64,000 nt of DNA from Ulva prolifera (GCA_023078555.1 CM041200.1:9420356-9484355), one strand, 5' to 3'; shown: positions 35,101 through 46,550, counted from the first letter of the stretch. Notes: generated by a model from the sequence alone, not told the origin. Made by a program: numbers and translations.

Positions 35101-38100
35101 GTGACAGGGCCACACATTCCATTCCATGCATGTAATGCACTCCACCTGCCAGAAACATGCTGCATGCCACCATGCATAAACTCCAACACACACATGTGTG
35201 CCCAGCAGGTGGACCAGTTCTGAGTGCATGGGGAGGACTGCAGGGCTGATGCAAACTGAGCTTGCAGCAAGGCAACCCCTATGTAGCACACTTCCCGTGT
35301 GATGGGTAAAGGCCACTGGGCCTGGTGGAGCTGGTGGAGCGCTGAGCACTCCACTCTGCAGGGACTGCAGTGCACGTGATTAGGATGATGACGCAGAGAT
35401 GTCTGGCGGGCCTGGTCTGACTTGAGCAGATGTGTTGTCCAGGCCGAGAGTCCAGAGAGAGAATGAGGGATTGGATTCCCAGTCTCCTCTCTCTCTCTCT
35501 GGAGAGAAGATTCCCAATTCAATCTCTCCAGGCCCATCCAATTCACAAGATCTGGGGTGAAACTGAGTGAAACTTGATCTGGTCAGAACATCTGGATCAA
35601 GGGTGCTGGTTTCACAGCAGCTGGGCCAGCAGTTCCACTGCATGCATGCACAGGGGTTGCAAACATGCATGTGCAGTGCATGCCACTGGATGCATTGCAT
35701 GCCAGGTGAAACCCTGAAACCACGGGCTGTACAAGCAAACTGCAAGCATGAGGGCGAGCTTGCACACTGGCATCTTCTGGCCACAGGTCACTCACACTGC
35801 TCCACACACTGCTCCACTTTCGCCATGCCTATTCCGAGAAAGACAAAGAAGAGATCATGGGTGACCACAGAACCAGCAGGACCATGCATCCCATGTGCCT
35901 ATGACATAAACATGTTCATCATGCACAAAGTGGCAGGCACACAATTCCAGCCCTCCACACAATTCCAGCCAGCTTGTTTCCTCGTTTTAGTAATTAATTT
36001 AAATGCAGCCTGCTTCACTGAGACCAGCAGAGCCAGCAACCCCCTGTGGTGCATGGCTGAGCAGACACAGCTGCGCCTGCAACCACTGAATCAGTGAGGC
36101 ATGGATGTCCCAGAAAACAGCAGCAGTGAGTGATATCATGCGCAGTGCATAGGTGTGTCCTGGATTCTGCCAGTGCCAGGCTTAGCATAGGGCAGCTGAG
36201 GCCCTCAGCTGTGGCCACAGCTTGGCTATCCCAGGCAGCTTTGCTATCCCAAACAAGCCACAAGTGTGCAATGTCCTCACTTTGCAGGCAGTTGCTAGTT
36301 TCAAGGCAGGTCATGCACTATCTATCTCACAATGGCAGGTTGCTGAGGCAAAGAATTGTCTCAGACTCAGGATAGGAGAGCGGTAGTCATAGGCTGACAT
36401 TTGAAAAATGATATCTAGTTCCGGGAAGTTGCCATGTGGCTAGAGGATGCATCTCACACAGCTCATGAGACGTCTGCCCTGCCCCTGCCAGACTCCAGGG
36501 AGAGGCAGGCCCCAAGCCGCAGCCCGCAATGACGAGGAGACCAAATCACAAGTTCACAGGCATCATCCACTGCATGCATTTACATAAGTCTGACCTACAC
36601 CGAGTCAGCTGTGCTGTCTGTACCCTCAGAATGCGTCCGTGCAGGCCTCAGAGATGACTGAGCTATAGTAGAGATGCCTCGCGCTGGGGGCCCCAGTGCT
36701 GTGAGGCGGCCCCTGTGTGTGTGCTGGGCAGTCTGCAGGGCTGAAGCCTGTGAAGCCAAGAAGCTGTAGGCTACTAGTACAATATTGCACACAGCTTCTT
36801 GGGTGGCTGCAGCACCTAGACACCCACACAGAGACAATTGGTACAGCCGTGCTGCGGCACAGCGAAATGAAATGCAGGTGACACCCCACGCAGCACCGTA
36901 CAAGCACCACAAATCAAGCCGCTAGGATGGAGAGGGATGGGGTTGGGGGAGGGGCGCACCACACACTCACAGTCCACGTGGCTCCAGAACTCTCCCTGTA
37001 GCTCATGGTCGTGGAGGCCGTAAAAGACGACGGGGCGCACGCTGCCGCACGACGCCGACTGCCGCTGCAGCTGCACGCTGCGCGACCGGAACAGCGACCC
37101 GACCTTCGCGCCGCCCTCCTCCGGGCACGTCTCCATTGTGGCCCCCGGTAGCCACTTCTGGAACCCCAGCAGGTGCGCGAGCGCCTGCAGCGCGGCCGGC
37201 AGCCCCGGCGGCACAAACATCACGCTGTAGTCCGACCGGCTCGCGCCGCAGAGCTGCAGCATGGCCGCCTCTTCGTCAGGGTGCCGGCCGCATGCTGCGA
37301 GTTTGTGGCCCCCCGGCCGCGCGGAGGCGCTCCCCGCATCTGCGCACGCCGCGGCGGCGGAGAGCGTCGCCCACGGCGCTGCGGCGTGCACCACACCCTG
37401 CCCGGCCGCTGTCGATGCGGCAGTCGGGCGGCAGGAGCACTGCACCTCGGCCGTGCTGTGGCCGAAGCAGCTCACCGTGGCCGTGCTGCGTGCTGGGCGG
37501 TACACAGCGCGCAGCGCGTCGAGCTCCGCCGGGACCTCTTCAACGGGGTCGAGCACGACCGGGGGCCGTGGGGGTAACGCGTGTGCCGCGGCCGTGGCCG
37601 CCTCGGGGATGTTTTCGATGGGTCCGAGGTTGAAGCCGGAGGGGTCGCGGGGGGCCCAGCTGACGGCGCTGATCTGGCGGCTGATCTGCCGCCGCATCTC
37701 CTCGGCTTGGCTGGAGGCGACGGACTGCAGCACCGCTGACAGAGCGGACTGCTCGCGTGGCTGAGGGGGCTCCTGGTCGAGCTCCGGGAGCCCAAGGTGG
37801 TCCGGGAGGTCAACAGACGCCATGGAGGAGTTCTGAGACGGGGAGGTCACGCTATGGGTGACTTCGCCGGTGTCATCTATGAAGGGGGACTTGTTGTTCA
37901 TCCCCCCGAGGTCCATGACTACGAGACCGTGCGGCTGCAGAAAGTTGTCGTCGTGGACGGAGCCGCTGGGGGCGGGGGCGCGGCGGGAACTGACGGCGGC
38001 GTCGCCGGACGAGACGTCCATCGCGGGTTTGTTCGGATGCCCGAGGCCGCAGCGCGGCATGCGGGCGGACATCCTCGCGAGATCGCCGAGGGACTGCGAG

Positions 38101-38312
38101 CCGTCGCTTGACGACGGCAGCGACGCCGTGCTGCGAGAGTGCTGCGCGGACACACGCGCTGGGACCGGAACCGGCGGGGTGTCGGAAAGCTTGTCGGAGG
38201 CGTCTCTGGAGATGGAGGGGCACGCCGGGGACGGTGCGCATGCACTGGGCGAGAGCGCATCGACGGCGAGCCCGCCGCATGAACCGAGTTCCCGCGCCAT
38301 GGCACTATCCAT
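29160..38312 (-). CDS. Giant class V aminotransferase-fold protein, probable pseudoenzyme
   Basis: The fold is that of cysteine-desulfurase-like class V aminotransferases (PLP enzymes). Exons (minus order) in phase: 36960-38312, 32367-32772, 31313-31869, 30642-31054, then 30517 to about 29160, with the 3' end unresolved. Family landmarks: RPVVFYGLHDHE, VIPDDASGHPDLRILD, IGTFCAACPVSG, AIFDFSSAG, LLHHNFVAAVLADVYGIQ, GPFG, GWCEVHFSHLLTSAEVDYV, WKLLPQYMMDP. Where active relatives have the PLP lysine (SPHK) this protein has AAGA. Where they have the GGCSCAGPYG cysteine loop it has HTANAPTGPFG. The Gly-rich GSGATAA loop reads PPGLPAA. About 370 extra N-terminal residues and about 450 extra C-terminal residues (acidic stretch ESSEDEGSDDGDD) are low complexity. 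The start ATG (38312) follows an acceptor-like GCGCAG, so upstream exons are possible. Confidence 0.82.
32834..33030 (-). mobile_element. Diverged family A SINE copy near an exon
   Basis: On the minus strand it matches the SINE head and body: CATTTCAGGA, GTGCGTGCGCTTTGG, AACCACCTCGCTTA, TGTCCAGGTGGTTTA, GTGGTCCCGTTTAT. It lacks the 3' tail. It lies in the large intron of the class V-like gene, its edge about 60 bases from the 32773 acceptor. Confidence 0.65.
33055..33140 (-). mobile_element. Family B short retroposon copy
   Basis: AAAAGAGTGAATGTGAGAAG followed by CCGAATCCCATCCGAATCAA and an ACACACA stretch is the family B consensus in reverse orientation. It lies immediately upstream (in minus order) of a SINE copy. 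Confidence 0.65.
33850..33879. repeat. 13-bp hairpin
   Basis: GGTACAAGGACAC and its exact inverse GTGTCCTTGTACC are separated by GGCG. It lies in the large intron of the class V-like gene. The TGTCCTTGTA part resembles the family C 3' end. Confidence 0.85.
34207..34358 (-). mobile_element. 5'-truncated family A SINE
   Basis: On the minus strand it runs from the CACAGGAGGA point of the SINE body through GTTGCGTACGGTCGTCTGAG, CCAGGTGGTTTACCCC and GGTCCCGTTAATTCGGAG to AATTCAGATTT. It matches the 49.2-kb copy closely, so it is fairly young, and it sits in the class V-like gene's first intron. Confidence 0.8.
34831..34897 (+). mobile_element. Family C short retroposon with 32-bp target duplication
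   Basis: A 67-bp insert ending CTGCCTTTGTCCTTGTAA lies between two identical 32-bp copies of flanking DNA (34799-34830 and 34898-34929, each starting CACATCTACAGCAGGCC). The length of the duplication and the fixed TTGTAA end indicate target-primed retroposition of a short, probably 5'-truncated element. It is the clearest evidence that the scattered family C sequence is mobile. The insertion lies within the large intron of the class V-like gene. Confidence 0.85.
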
Positions 38313-39714
38313 TGCGTTACTCACCTGCGCCAATGCATCGATAGGTCAGCTGCCTGCCGCGATATGAACGTGAACTGCGACCGGGAACGCGGCGCCTTAC
38401 TCATGACCGAGCGCCGCTGTGCATGTGCAGCGTAATCCGATCATTATCCTCCACCCCACTCATGCATGGAGTGGTCATGACGCTCGCCGTGACGCTGCGG
38501 TCGTCAACTCAGATAGACTGCACTGCCGCCTGGCACAGGTGATGGCGCCATCCCCATCTGGAAAAACTGACCCCAGCACGCGCAGATGTGTCACAGAGGC
38601 ACCCGCCGCGGCCCAGCAAGCCCTGTGGAGAAGCAGTTCACGGCATGAGGTAGCATGGAAGGTGCATGCAGTTGCAGGGAAGGGCGTGGCAAGGAGAATG
38701 TGCGCGATAGGCCACCACCAGGAGATCTGCTGCATCACGGACCCGCGCTCAGCGAGCCGGAGACAACACCAGCATGCACATAACGCGTTGTCAATACTGG
38801 TTTGAAGACTCTAGGTACGGTAACACGGGGACAGGAGGACTGGTGCGACTGCCTGGAGCCCCAGGCCGGCTCGTTCCTCGAATGTGGACGACAGAGCAGC
38901 GCATATGCGAAAGGCGACAACGATATCGCAGTGGAACAGATAGCTAACATTACCTATATGAACAGGTAGCGGATTTGTTCGGGCTAGGCACGAGCGTGAG
39001 GCACCGCCGACGAAAGAAGGTCCCACCTTCTCGTCGGTATGAGCTACTCCAGTCGTTGCGCTACGGCGCATCTCATCGCAATTCCACGGCTAGCACCATC
39101 TACCTGCATTCTTCATACGATGTAGCTTCCTCTTTGAAGCCTCGGCATCATCTAGCGACAGAGCTGAAACTATGCAAGCTCTGCAATCAAGATGTTTGTC
39201 TGTCGATCGTCTATTTCATTATCTAGCGTCAACCTGTAACCTGTCAGTGAAAGATTCAGGTGCCCTGAGCGCTCAGACGTATGTATGCGTCGAGCATTCT
39301 GCCAAGGTGGTTGATCTACGGCTCACGAGCAAGCTTGGTTTCCGGTTGACCACCTGTGGCCACGAAGTCGGCTCACGTCGACATTTACAAGGCTTGCTTC
39401 ACAGTTGGTCATGCTGAAATCTGTTGCCCGATTGTCAAGGTGCCATGCCGACTGCTAATGCAACACCAACGCCAGTGGAATGTATCAAGCAGCTGTATGC
39501 AACCAAAGGCTCGCAGGCATGACGGTGGTTGCTATAGTATGCTATCGAATCCTGAAGCTTAAGCGATTTACAGAAGCTTAAGTATGTCAAAGAGATAAAT
39601 GCAGCTGTGAGCTCGTGTCAGACGAGAGTACGTACATGCTCGCATCTTGACTCCGGCACTTTGTGTATTTTGGCCCTTCGGCGAATGACAACTCTGCAAT
39701 ACTACAGCTCTGTA

Positions 39715-39869
39715 CAGTTGATTCGGATGAGATTCGGTTTCAGTGTTTGTTTTCTCCCGTTCACTCTTTTGTAACACGCTTACAAAAGAGTGAACGGGAG
39801 AAAACAAACACTGAAACCGAATCGCATCCGGATCAACTGCAACACACACTCACACACACACGAACACTA
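39715..39869. repeat. Head-to-head family B pair forming a 60-bp palindrome
   Basis: The left arm 39715-39774 and right arm 39780-39839 are inverted copies of the family B 3' part, with two mismatches and a 5-base spacer; both TTTTGTAA ends face each other. The right copy continues to the CACGAACACTAC head at 39869. This is either two insertions at one spot or an inverted duplication. Confidence 0.85.
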
Positions 39870-39892
39870 CAACCGCACTCACAACTCAGTCC

Positions 39893-39943
39893 GGCAGGAT
39901 CGCGTCCTCCAGTCCGGCAGGATCGCGTCCTCCAGGCCCTGTT
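39893..39943 (+). repeat. 25-bp direct tandem duplication
   Basis: AGTCCGGCAGGATCGCGTCC plus TCC occurs twice in direct succession. It is followed at about 39949 by a TTACTCTTTTGTAA, a bare family B end. Confidence 0.85.
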
Positions 39944-41577
39944 ACTCTTTTGTAACAGCTCTGTACAACGTCGATGCATGCATTCAACCAAAGGCTGGTC
40001 GGATACACATGCTGCTGCGCGACAGCAAGCAGCTTCACAAAGTTAACAGTCTCCGGGAATACGACGCCATAATAGCACTGCTTTCCAGGGGACAATCTGG
40101 CAAAACGCATACTAGTACTGAAATGGAGCACAGTAGTACTGTTCGGCGATGAGACGCACGACGAACGCCCGCCTCGCACACGCCAGGGAGCTGAGCAACA
40201 CGAATGCTATACAGTCTCTTCCGAAGCCCATGCATTGACTTAAATTTGCCTTCGATGCCATTCGCTTCAAAGATCAGACTTGTTGGCCGCGACCGGATCC
40301 GGAGCTCCATGCGTCACCAGTCCGGAACAACTGCAGGCTTGACGACGTCTCAGAGACAACGAAACACGCATACCTCCACACACAGGCAGGAGCACCCCTA
40401 GTGGGCGCAGGACGCCGACGTCGTGCGGGGATACGTCTACTATCCTTTTGATCTAGATCAGCTGCGTGGGCGACGTCGCACGCGTACGGTCCGTTGCAAT
40501 TGACAAAGTCGATTGTTATGGCAGAAAAAAGCAAGGGCTCTTATATAAGCTATAGCGGAATGAACGCTACTGGTGGCTGGCCATGGCACCATGTGAGCAG
40601 CTGCAGCTCCGCGGCACGCAATGCCAACGCAGTGTTGCGTGCGAGGGGGGTTGCGTTGCGCCGGCTTGAGGCTGACGGCTGCATCGCGAGTCGATTTGCG
40701 CCGCAATCGTATCCGGGATCTACTCATTGTCGTGCAGCGCGTCCGCAACATGCCATGCCTACCTCGTGCTGCCCAACTTTGTCCTACTAGTAGTAACTCA
40801 CTATACGACATGCACACGCGTAGTAGTCGCGACACTTGGACCATGCCACGACGCTCTAGATGTGCCGCGAAGCTGTACGTATCCACCAGTTACAGAAGCT
40901 CAGTTTGTGGCTTGAAGCTTGCGCCGTTCCCCCGTAGATGGAAAGAGGTCTCATTGTTTCGACTAGGCTACCTAGCTCAATCATGAGTGTGGTGGACCTC
41001 TCACCTGGCCACCCGACCTGAGCGGCAATCTGTTGCCCTTCTGTCTCTACACTCATGATTAGACGCATGATGAGTCTATAGCTACATGCCAGCACGGCGC
41101 AACTCGGTCTGCCGTGAATGCATATGCGCCAAGGCCAGCACGAGGTACCGTTGAGTGGCTGCTTGCAGGATTTACGTGTGTACCAGTGTTGGGTAGTGCA
41201 CCATGGGCTGCCACCCAGAAATTAGAGCTGAATATTCGGACTTGTTGCATATGATCGGGCCTGAAGACCCAAAACTGGTGTGTACGAAACGGCGTCAAGG
41301 CCGCAGAACAGCATATGGCAGCATTATCCACGGCTACTAGTAGACTATGGCAGAGTCGTACGAGTCCACATGCATGCGAGTGGGGGGGGCCGGGAGGATT
41401 GACTACCTGTTGACGCCTCAACCCAATTGGGAAGTTGAGGCTGGGCCCCTGCCCCACAAGAAATGACTGCAACTGCGTCCAATTGGGCCTATTGCAGGCT
41501 GGGCAATCAAAATGAAGAAATCAGTCATGTGTAGCTGCTGCGGAGGCGACTGCGGCGGGGGCGTGGCACAAGCACAG

Positions 41578-41640
41578 ATTTCTCTTCAGGATACGGCTCA
41601 GTATATCCAGATTTACTATAGTTTACATGTAAACACATTC
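41578..41640 (+). mobile_element. SINE tail fragment
   Basis: CTTCAGGATACGGCTCAGTA then TATCCAGATTTACTATAG is the family A 3' end in plus orientation. A GTTTACATGTAAAC palindrome follows. Confidence 0.55.
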
Positions 41641-41920
41641 AATTCTTGCCTTGCATCCACACGCGCGGAGGTGTATAGGAGGGCATGTTTGCACATGCAT
41701 GGCGCGGGCAAGCCGTGCACCCGGGGGGCCTCTAGCAGGACACGGGCAGCGCGCAGCGCGTGTCACCACTGCCCCACCGGCCGCAGCAGACGCGACCATG
41801 AAACAGAACACGCACAATCAAACTGCGGATTGAGGTTCCGGTGCCAGATACCTGCGCGGTTCGCTGGGACTTGCCGCCGCGCCATCATAATGATGCCCGT
41901 ACGTGCGGCGAGATGAGCTG

Positions 41921-41957
41921 TTACAAAAGAGTGAACGGGAGAAAACAAACACTGAAA
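41921..41957 (-). mobile_element. Family B fragment
   Basis: TTACAAAAGAGTGAACGGGA followed by GAAAACAAACACTGAAAC is the last third of family B on the minus strand. It is 5'-truncated. Confidence 0.65.
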
Positions 41958-42109
41958 CATGGCGCGGCATAGACTGCTGCGCGGCGCAGGTCAGCACGCC
42001 CAGCACGCCCGCCATGCCCAGCGCAGCGGTGCACCCATGCCCTGGAGCAGTCCTGCATCGTGTGGCGGCCGCGTTGTGACGCGTACACTAGGAGAATGGT
42101 GACGTGGTG

Positions 42110-42440
42110 GTGAGGAAGGTGCGAGGATGGTTTGAGGAAGAGTGGCGGAGGCCTGGCGGAACCCCGGGAACGGCGAAAGGACCGTTGGCGGAGCGCCCGG
42201 AAGGCAGCCCGGATTGTGGACGGAAGTTCCGCGAGCGTTCCGGACGGGGTGTTTCAACGGGCACTCCACGTGGGGGTTCTGCCGGAACGTTTCCGGAGTG
42301 ATGCCGGAACGTGCGAAGGATCCGCAATGCTTCCAGAGGACTGTTTGAGGAAGAATGCTTAAAATTTCGGAATGGTTACGGATCCGATAACGTTCCGGCA
42401 GAGCCTTGCGGAAGCCTCCCGGAAGCCTGGAAGAACAGGA
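42110..42440. repeat. Left subterminal TTCCG/CGGAA repeats of the CACTA element
   Basis: At least ten copies of CGGAA or TTCCG lie in about 330 bp in mixed orientation, for example CCGGAACG, GTTCCGGA and GCGGAAG. The zone starts just inside the terminal inverted repeat. Clustered short subterminal repeats are where CACTA transposase accessory proteins bind in known elements; that role here is inferred. Confidence 0.65.
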
Positions 42441-42544
42441 TGGTTCGTGAGAGGTTAATCTCTGCCCGGATGTGCTGGAGACAGATTACGTAAGTGGTGA
42501 GGTCATCAAGGCCTTCTTTACATGCGTGCCACGTGTAGGTTGCC

Positions 42545-42603
42545 GTTGATTCGGATGCAACTCGGTCTCAATGTTTGTTCTCTCCCATTCACTCTATTGT
42601 AAC
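42545..42603 (+). mobile_element. Family B copy inside the CACTA element
   Basis: TTGATTCGGATGCAACTCGG through TTTGTTCTCTCCCATTCACT to TCTATTGTAAC is a diverged family B 3' part in plus orientation. Confidence 0.65.
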
Positions 42604-42974
42604 ATGTGTACCACGTTTTCGACAGAGAATCGCGATTAGTGCACAGGACATACGGTCCTGCGGGAAAGGCAGTTTCGAGTGCATATACAAGCAGCATGTC
42701 ATCAACTGTACACCGTGATTCCGGAACCAGACAGATTTATTGATGTGTTCACACGAGCTCGTAGGCAGGGGTGGTCATGGCTTGCATAGGCATATCATAG
42801 ACATTGCTTACATTGATATCTCGTCACCTTGGGTGCCCTCATCATGTCCATAAGGAACGATGATACTACGATCACATGTAGTGCCACCTCTAACATGTCA
42901 TATACTCCACTCATACATTTAATCACGATCACCGCATGTGTACAGTTTCTTTCCGAGCCCACGTTGGTATACAA

Positions 42975-43205
42975 CTAATCGACATACTTCTTCCGGGTAT
43001 TCTTCAACGCGAGGCCAACCTTCTGGCTCCTCTTATGGGTGGGATGCAACGGAGATTCCGCTGTCCCCTCCGTTTTTAGTGCGCCAAGGATGAATTTCTT
43101 GAAGTACTCGTAGTCAGCCACGTACAGTCCGTCTTCTTGTGCCCACTGCGCGGCCGGCTTCATCGTGCCCTCGCCGTCAGCAGTCCTCGCTCCGAGTCTG
43201 GACAA
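42975..43205 (-). CDS. Possible terminal exon inside the CACTA element
   Basis: After an ATGCAG acceptor (43206-43208) the minus strand encodes 76 residues and a TAG: LSRLGARTADGEGTMK, then a protein-like stretch with DGLYVADYEYFKKFILGALK and a basic end GLALKNTRKKYVD. The balanced composition and lysine-rich tail differ from the random frames around it. I do not recognise the family; it could be the tail of a transposon-encoded protein. No upstream exon was found, because the palindromic satellite begins only 140 bp away. Confidence 0.3.
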   Translation of the reverse strand: MSRLGARTADGEGTMKPAAQWAQEDGLYVADYEYFKKFILGALKTEGTAESPLHPTHKRSQKVGLALKNTRKKYVD

Positions 43206-43343
43206 CTGCATGGATAGGTTATGTGTCAGTGGCTTGCGCTCATTCACGCGCACTGGTATGTTGTTGCCCAATGTATTTGTTTTGCAGTAGCACAACGTCT
43301 ACATCAGATGGGTCTGTCAGGGAATTTGGGGCGCGGCGCCCGA

Positions 43344-44469
43344 GAATGGTTGGTGGGCCACCAACCATTCGGGAAGTCATGCATGTAAGCATCCATGCAC
43401 GGCGCGGCGCACAAGAATGGTTGGTGGGCCACCAACCATTCGGGCGGTCATGCATATGCATGACATATATCATGATCCAGGCTCCCCGGAATGGTTGGTG
43501 GGCCACCAACCATTCGGGCAGTCATGCATGTCACGATGCAGGCTCCCCAGAATGGTTGGTGGGCCACCAACCATTCGGGAAGTCATGCATGTAAGCATCC
43601 ATGCACGGCGCGGCGCACAAGAATGGTTGGTGGGCCACCAACCATTCGGGCAGTCATGCATATGCATGACATATGTCATGATCCGGCTCCCCGGAATGGT
43701 TGGTGGGCCACCAACCATTCGGGCAGTCATGCATGTCACGATGCAGGCTCCCCAGAATGGTTGGTGGGCCACCAACCATTCGGGAAGTCATGCATGTAAG
43801 CATCCATGTGCGGCGCGGCGCACAAGAATGGTTGGTGGGCCACCAACCATTCGGGCAGTCATGCATATGCATGACATATATCATGATCCAGGCTCCCCGG
43901 AATGGTTGGTGGGCCACCAACCATTCGGGCAGTCATGCATGTCACGATGCAGGCTCCCCAGAATGGTTGGTGGGCCACCAACCATTCGGGAAGTCATGCA
44001 TGTAAGCATCCATGCACGGCGCGGCGCACAAGAATGGTTGGTGGGCCACCAACCATTCGGGCAGTCATGCATATGCATGACATATGTCATGATCCGGCTC
44101 CCCGGAATGGTTGGTGGGCCACCAACCATTCGGGCAGTCATGCATGTCACGATGCAGGCTCCCCAGAATGGTTGGTGGGCCACCAACCATTCGGGAAGTC
44201 ATGCATGTAAGCATCCATGCACGGCGCGGCGCACAAGAATGGTTGGTGGGCCACCAACCATTCGGGCAGTCATGCATATGCATGACATACGTCATGATCC
44301 AGGCACCCCGGAATGGTTGGTGGGCCACCAACCATTCGGGCAGTCATGTATGTAAGCATCCATGCACGGCGCGACGCACAAGAATGGTTGGTGGGCCACC
44401 AACCATTCGGGCAGTCATGCATGTCATGATCCAGGCTCCCCGGAATGGTTGGTGGGGCACCAACCATTC
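43344..44469. repeat. Palindromic satellite: 17 copies in a higher-order array
   Basis: Each unit centres on a 27-bp sequence of two 13-bp inverted arms (GAATGGTTGGTGG and its inverse) around one G. Seventeen copies are spaced 60-75 bp. Spacers fall into three kinds (ending GGCGCACAA, GCTCCCCG or GCTCCCCA before the arm) that recur in order. This gives a roughly 205-bp three-palindrome unit, nearly identical again at 411 bp. Arms are almost invariant, except the last copy, while spacers vary slightly. The arm start AGAATGG resembles the transposon terminus AGAATGGTGAC. Open frames across it merely reflect the repeat. Confidence 0.95.
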
Positions 44470-44515
44470 CAGTAGTCATGCATGTGACGAACCATGCGCG
44501 GCGTGGCGACTAAGA

Positions 44516-44553
44516 ATTTCAGTGTTGTTTTTCTCTCGTTCACTCTTTTGTAA
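44516..44553 (+). mobile_element. Family B fragment
   Basis: TTTCAGTGTTGTTTTTCTCT followed by CGTTCACTCTTTTGTAAC, directly after the palindromic satellite. Confidence 0.6.
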
Positions 44554-46550
44554 CTACGAATGGACGGTGCTCCACCATCCGCTCTCGCGGACTCTTGAAA
44601 ACGAACGGTGCGGGACTGCCCGCTCTAGCAGGCATGCAGAAGAACACTAAACGAACTTACGATGGTGCAGATGTATTCCGCGTGCCTCTTGGGATATGCA
44701 ATGTGCATCAGCTATCAAGGCGAGACAGGACACCACGTGGAGGCACCACGTACGCAGCTAAATGATACATGTATACACTCGAAGGATTGCAACCCCAACA
44801 CAACGCACTCAAACAAGGAACGCGCCGGATAATTCTCTAAGCCCTCACTGCTGTCGACATATTCCGGTCCTCTTAATCCTTTGGCTGCCTTGTCTTACAG
44901 TTTTGATCCCATGCATGCTTATAGACGCCCTGCGGGTACTAACGAGGTCAAACTTGGACGCACGTGTGCACACACAAATGCGATGTTTGGGCGCCTGCTT
45001 GTTGCCACGAAGTAACTGTCGATGGCAGTTGTGCATGTAAACTTTGTTCGCCGAGATTTATGCAAGTCTCGCGAGAGTGTTCGGTACTGTCCAACCATAG
45101 TCAATCTAGAACATACTCCATATGTTTGCTCTCCACAATGGAAGCACTTGGTATAGGATCGCACCACCTCCATGCCATGCGGTTTTGCTTGATGTCACGA
45201 TCCCATGGCCGGCTCGAAATAACTTCCACGTGAGTGTGTGTTCCTCAGGTAGGCTACGTAGGTATACCGGAAGATGCTGATACCCGTGACCTGCGAAAAC
45301 ACACCTGGTCAACAACCGATGGTGCACGCAAATGCCAGGCGCACCACAATGATCTCGATCGAGCAGCAGAGAAGCAAGCGTAGATAGGCTCCAAGTAACA
45401 TTACTGCTTACGCGTACTCTAAGAATGTCAGTTTGTTTGAGACACGGAGTCGGACGGCAATCACCTCAAGCAGCTGCTCTGCAAGCAAGGTGAACGTGGT
45501 TCATGCGATCGGGCGCCATCGCACATCCGAAGCTACAACATATCCAAAGCTACAACATACAGCTACAGCATATATGATATACGAAGTAGTTCTAAACTGG
45601 TGGCAGGTGCCATCTCGAACAGAACAATGTGTGCGCCTCGACCATCGATATCGGCACATCAGCTGCGTCTTCGGCGCCTTCGCAAGGAAGTGATGTCCAC
45701 GACAGCGCCGTCAGACATATACAAACGTCACACCTTGCAGCATACTTCAATTGAGCATGTCGGAAGTTGAGCAGCGGCGATGACGCCTGCGGCTGCTGCT
45801 TGCTAACAATTAGACGCCAGCCCGGGAGTGAAAGACCCGCCTACGATTCACACCACATTATACAATAATACCCACAGACAGAGATTGTAGAAGACTTCAG
45901 GCGCTCTGTTCAACCAGGTACGCCGCAATGATCATGTCGGTGCGCCCGCACACGCAGTACGGATGTCATGGCTTGCACTCCAACGCATTGAGACAGCACA
46001 ACGAATTGATAATACATTTATGCTCACTGATGCAATGTTTAGGTTTTGACAGCTCACATATGGAGATCGCGCCTGGAATGGCGAGCGTTACCGCCACACA
46101 TCGCATGCACGCATGCATGCAAAAACAGCATCGCGGTGAGTGTGGCGTTAGTGGACCCAGCCATGCACGCAACCCAAACAGCCCCAGGCCACCATTACAC
46201 AGATCTCATGGTGCCTCCTGGCGCTAGCATGAACCCCGGATGATTGGCGACACCGAAAGCAGAGACACAACGGAAGTATGAGCCATACATATGTACGTGG
46301 TAAAGTAATAAAATCGTTTTAGTGGTTCCGATGCAAGACAAGTCGGGCAAAAATGTAGTATATGCACCGCTGCTGCAGTACGTACCTTTGAACGTTGTAC
46401 CAATGTGGGTGTGCATGCGTGTTTGTGCGGGTGGGCATCATGTGTCGCGTGGCCTCCCCCCTCTCAGATGGCAGAGGCGCATAGTATGGCTGTGACGCAG
46501 CATGCTACAGCAGCAATGGCTCGGCAATGTATTGGGATGTCGGCAAAAGT
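44554..46550. other. Unique interior of the CACTA element, no gene recognised
   Basis: About 2 kb between the two satellites, of moderate GC. Open frames are short and carry no transposase motif (no DDE/D context recognisable by eye). Confidence 0.4.

Larger units (their letters stand above)
38313..42085. other. Repeat-rich stretch left of the CACTA element
   Basis: No gene was recognised. Contents: a head-to-head pair of family B copies (39715-39869), a 25-bp direct duplication (about 39893-39943), a SINE tail fragment (41578-41640) and a family B fragment (41921-41957). 5' exons of the class V-like gene could lie at the left edge. Confidence 0.45.

Noticed and set aside
43417-44355. 312-residue frame with repeated MVGGPPTIRAVMH
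   Set aside because: It is a reading of the palindromic satellite; comparable frames exist on both strands and no start or splice context supports it.
43344-44469. CRISPR-like regular repeats
   Set aside because: Spacers are themselves repeated in a fixed rotation, repeats are palindromic satellite units, and the genome is eukaryotic.
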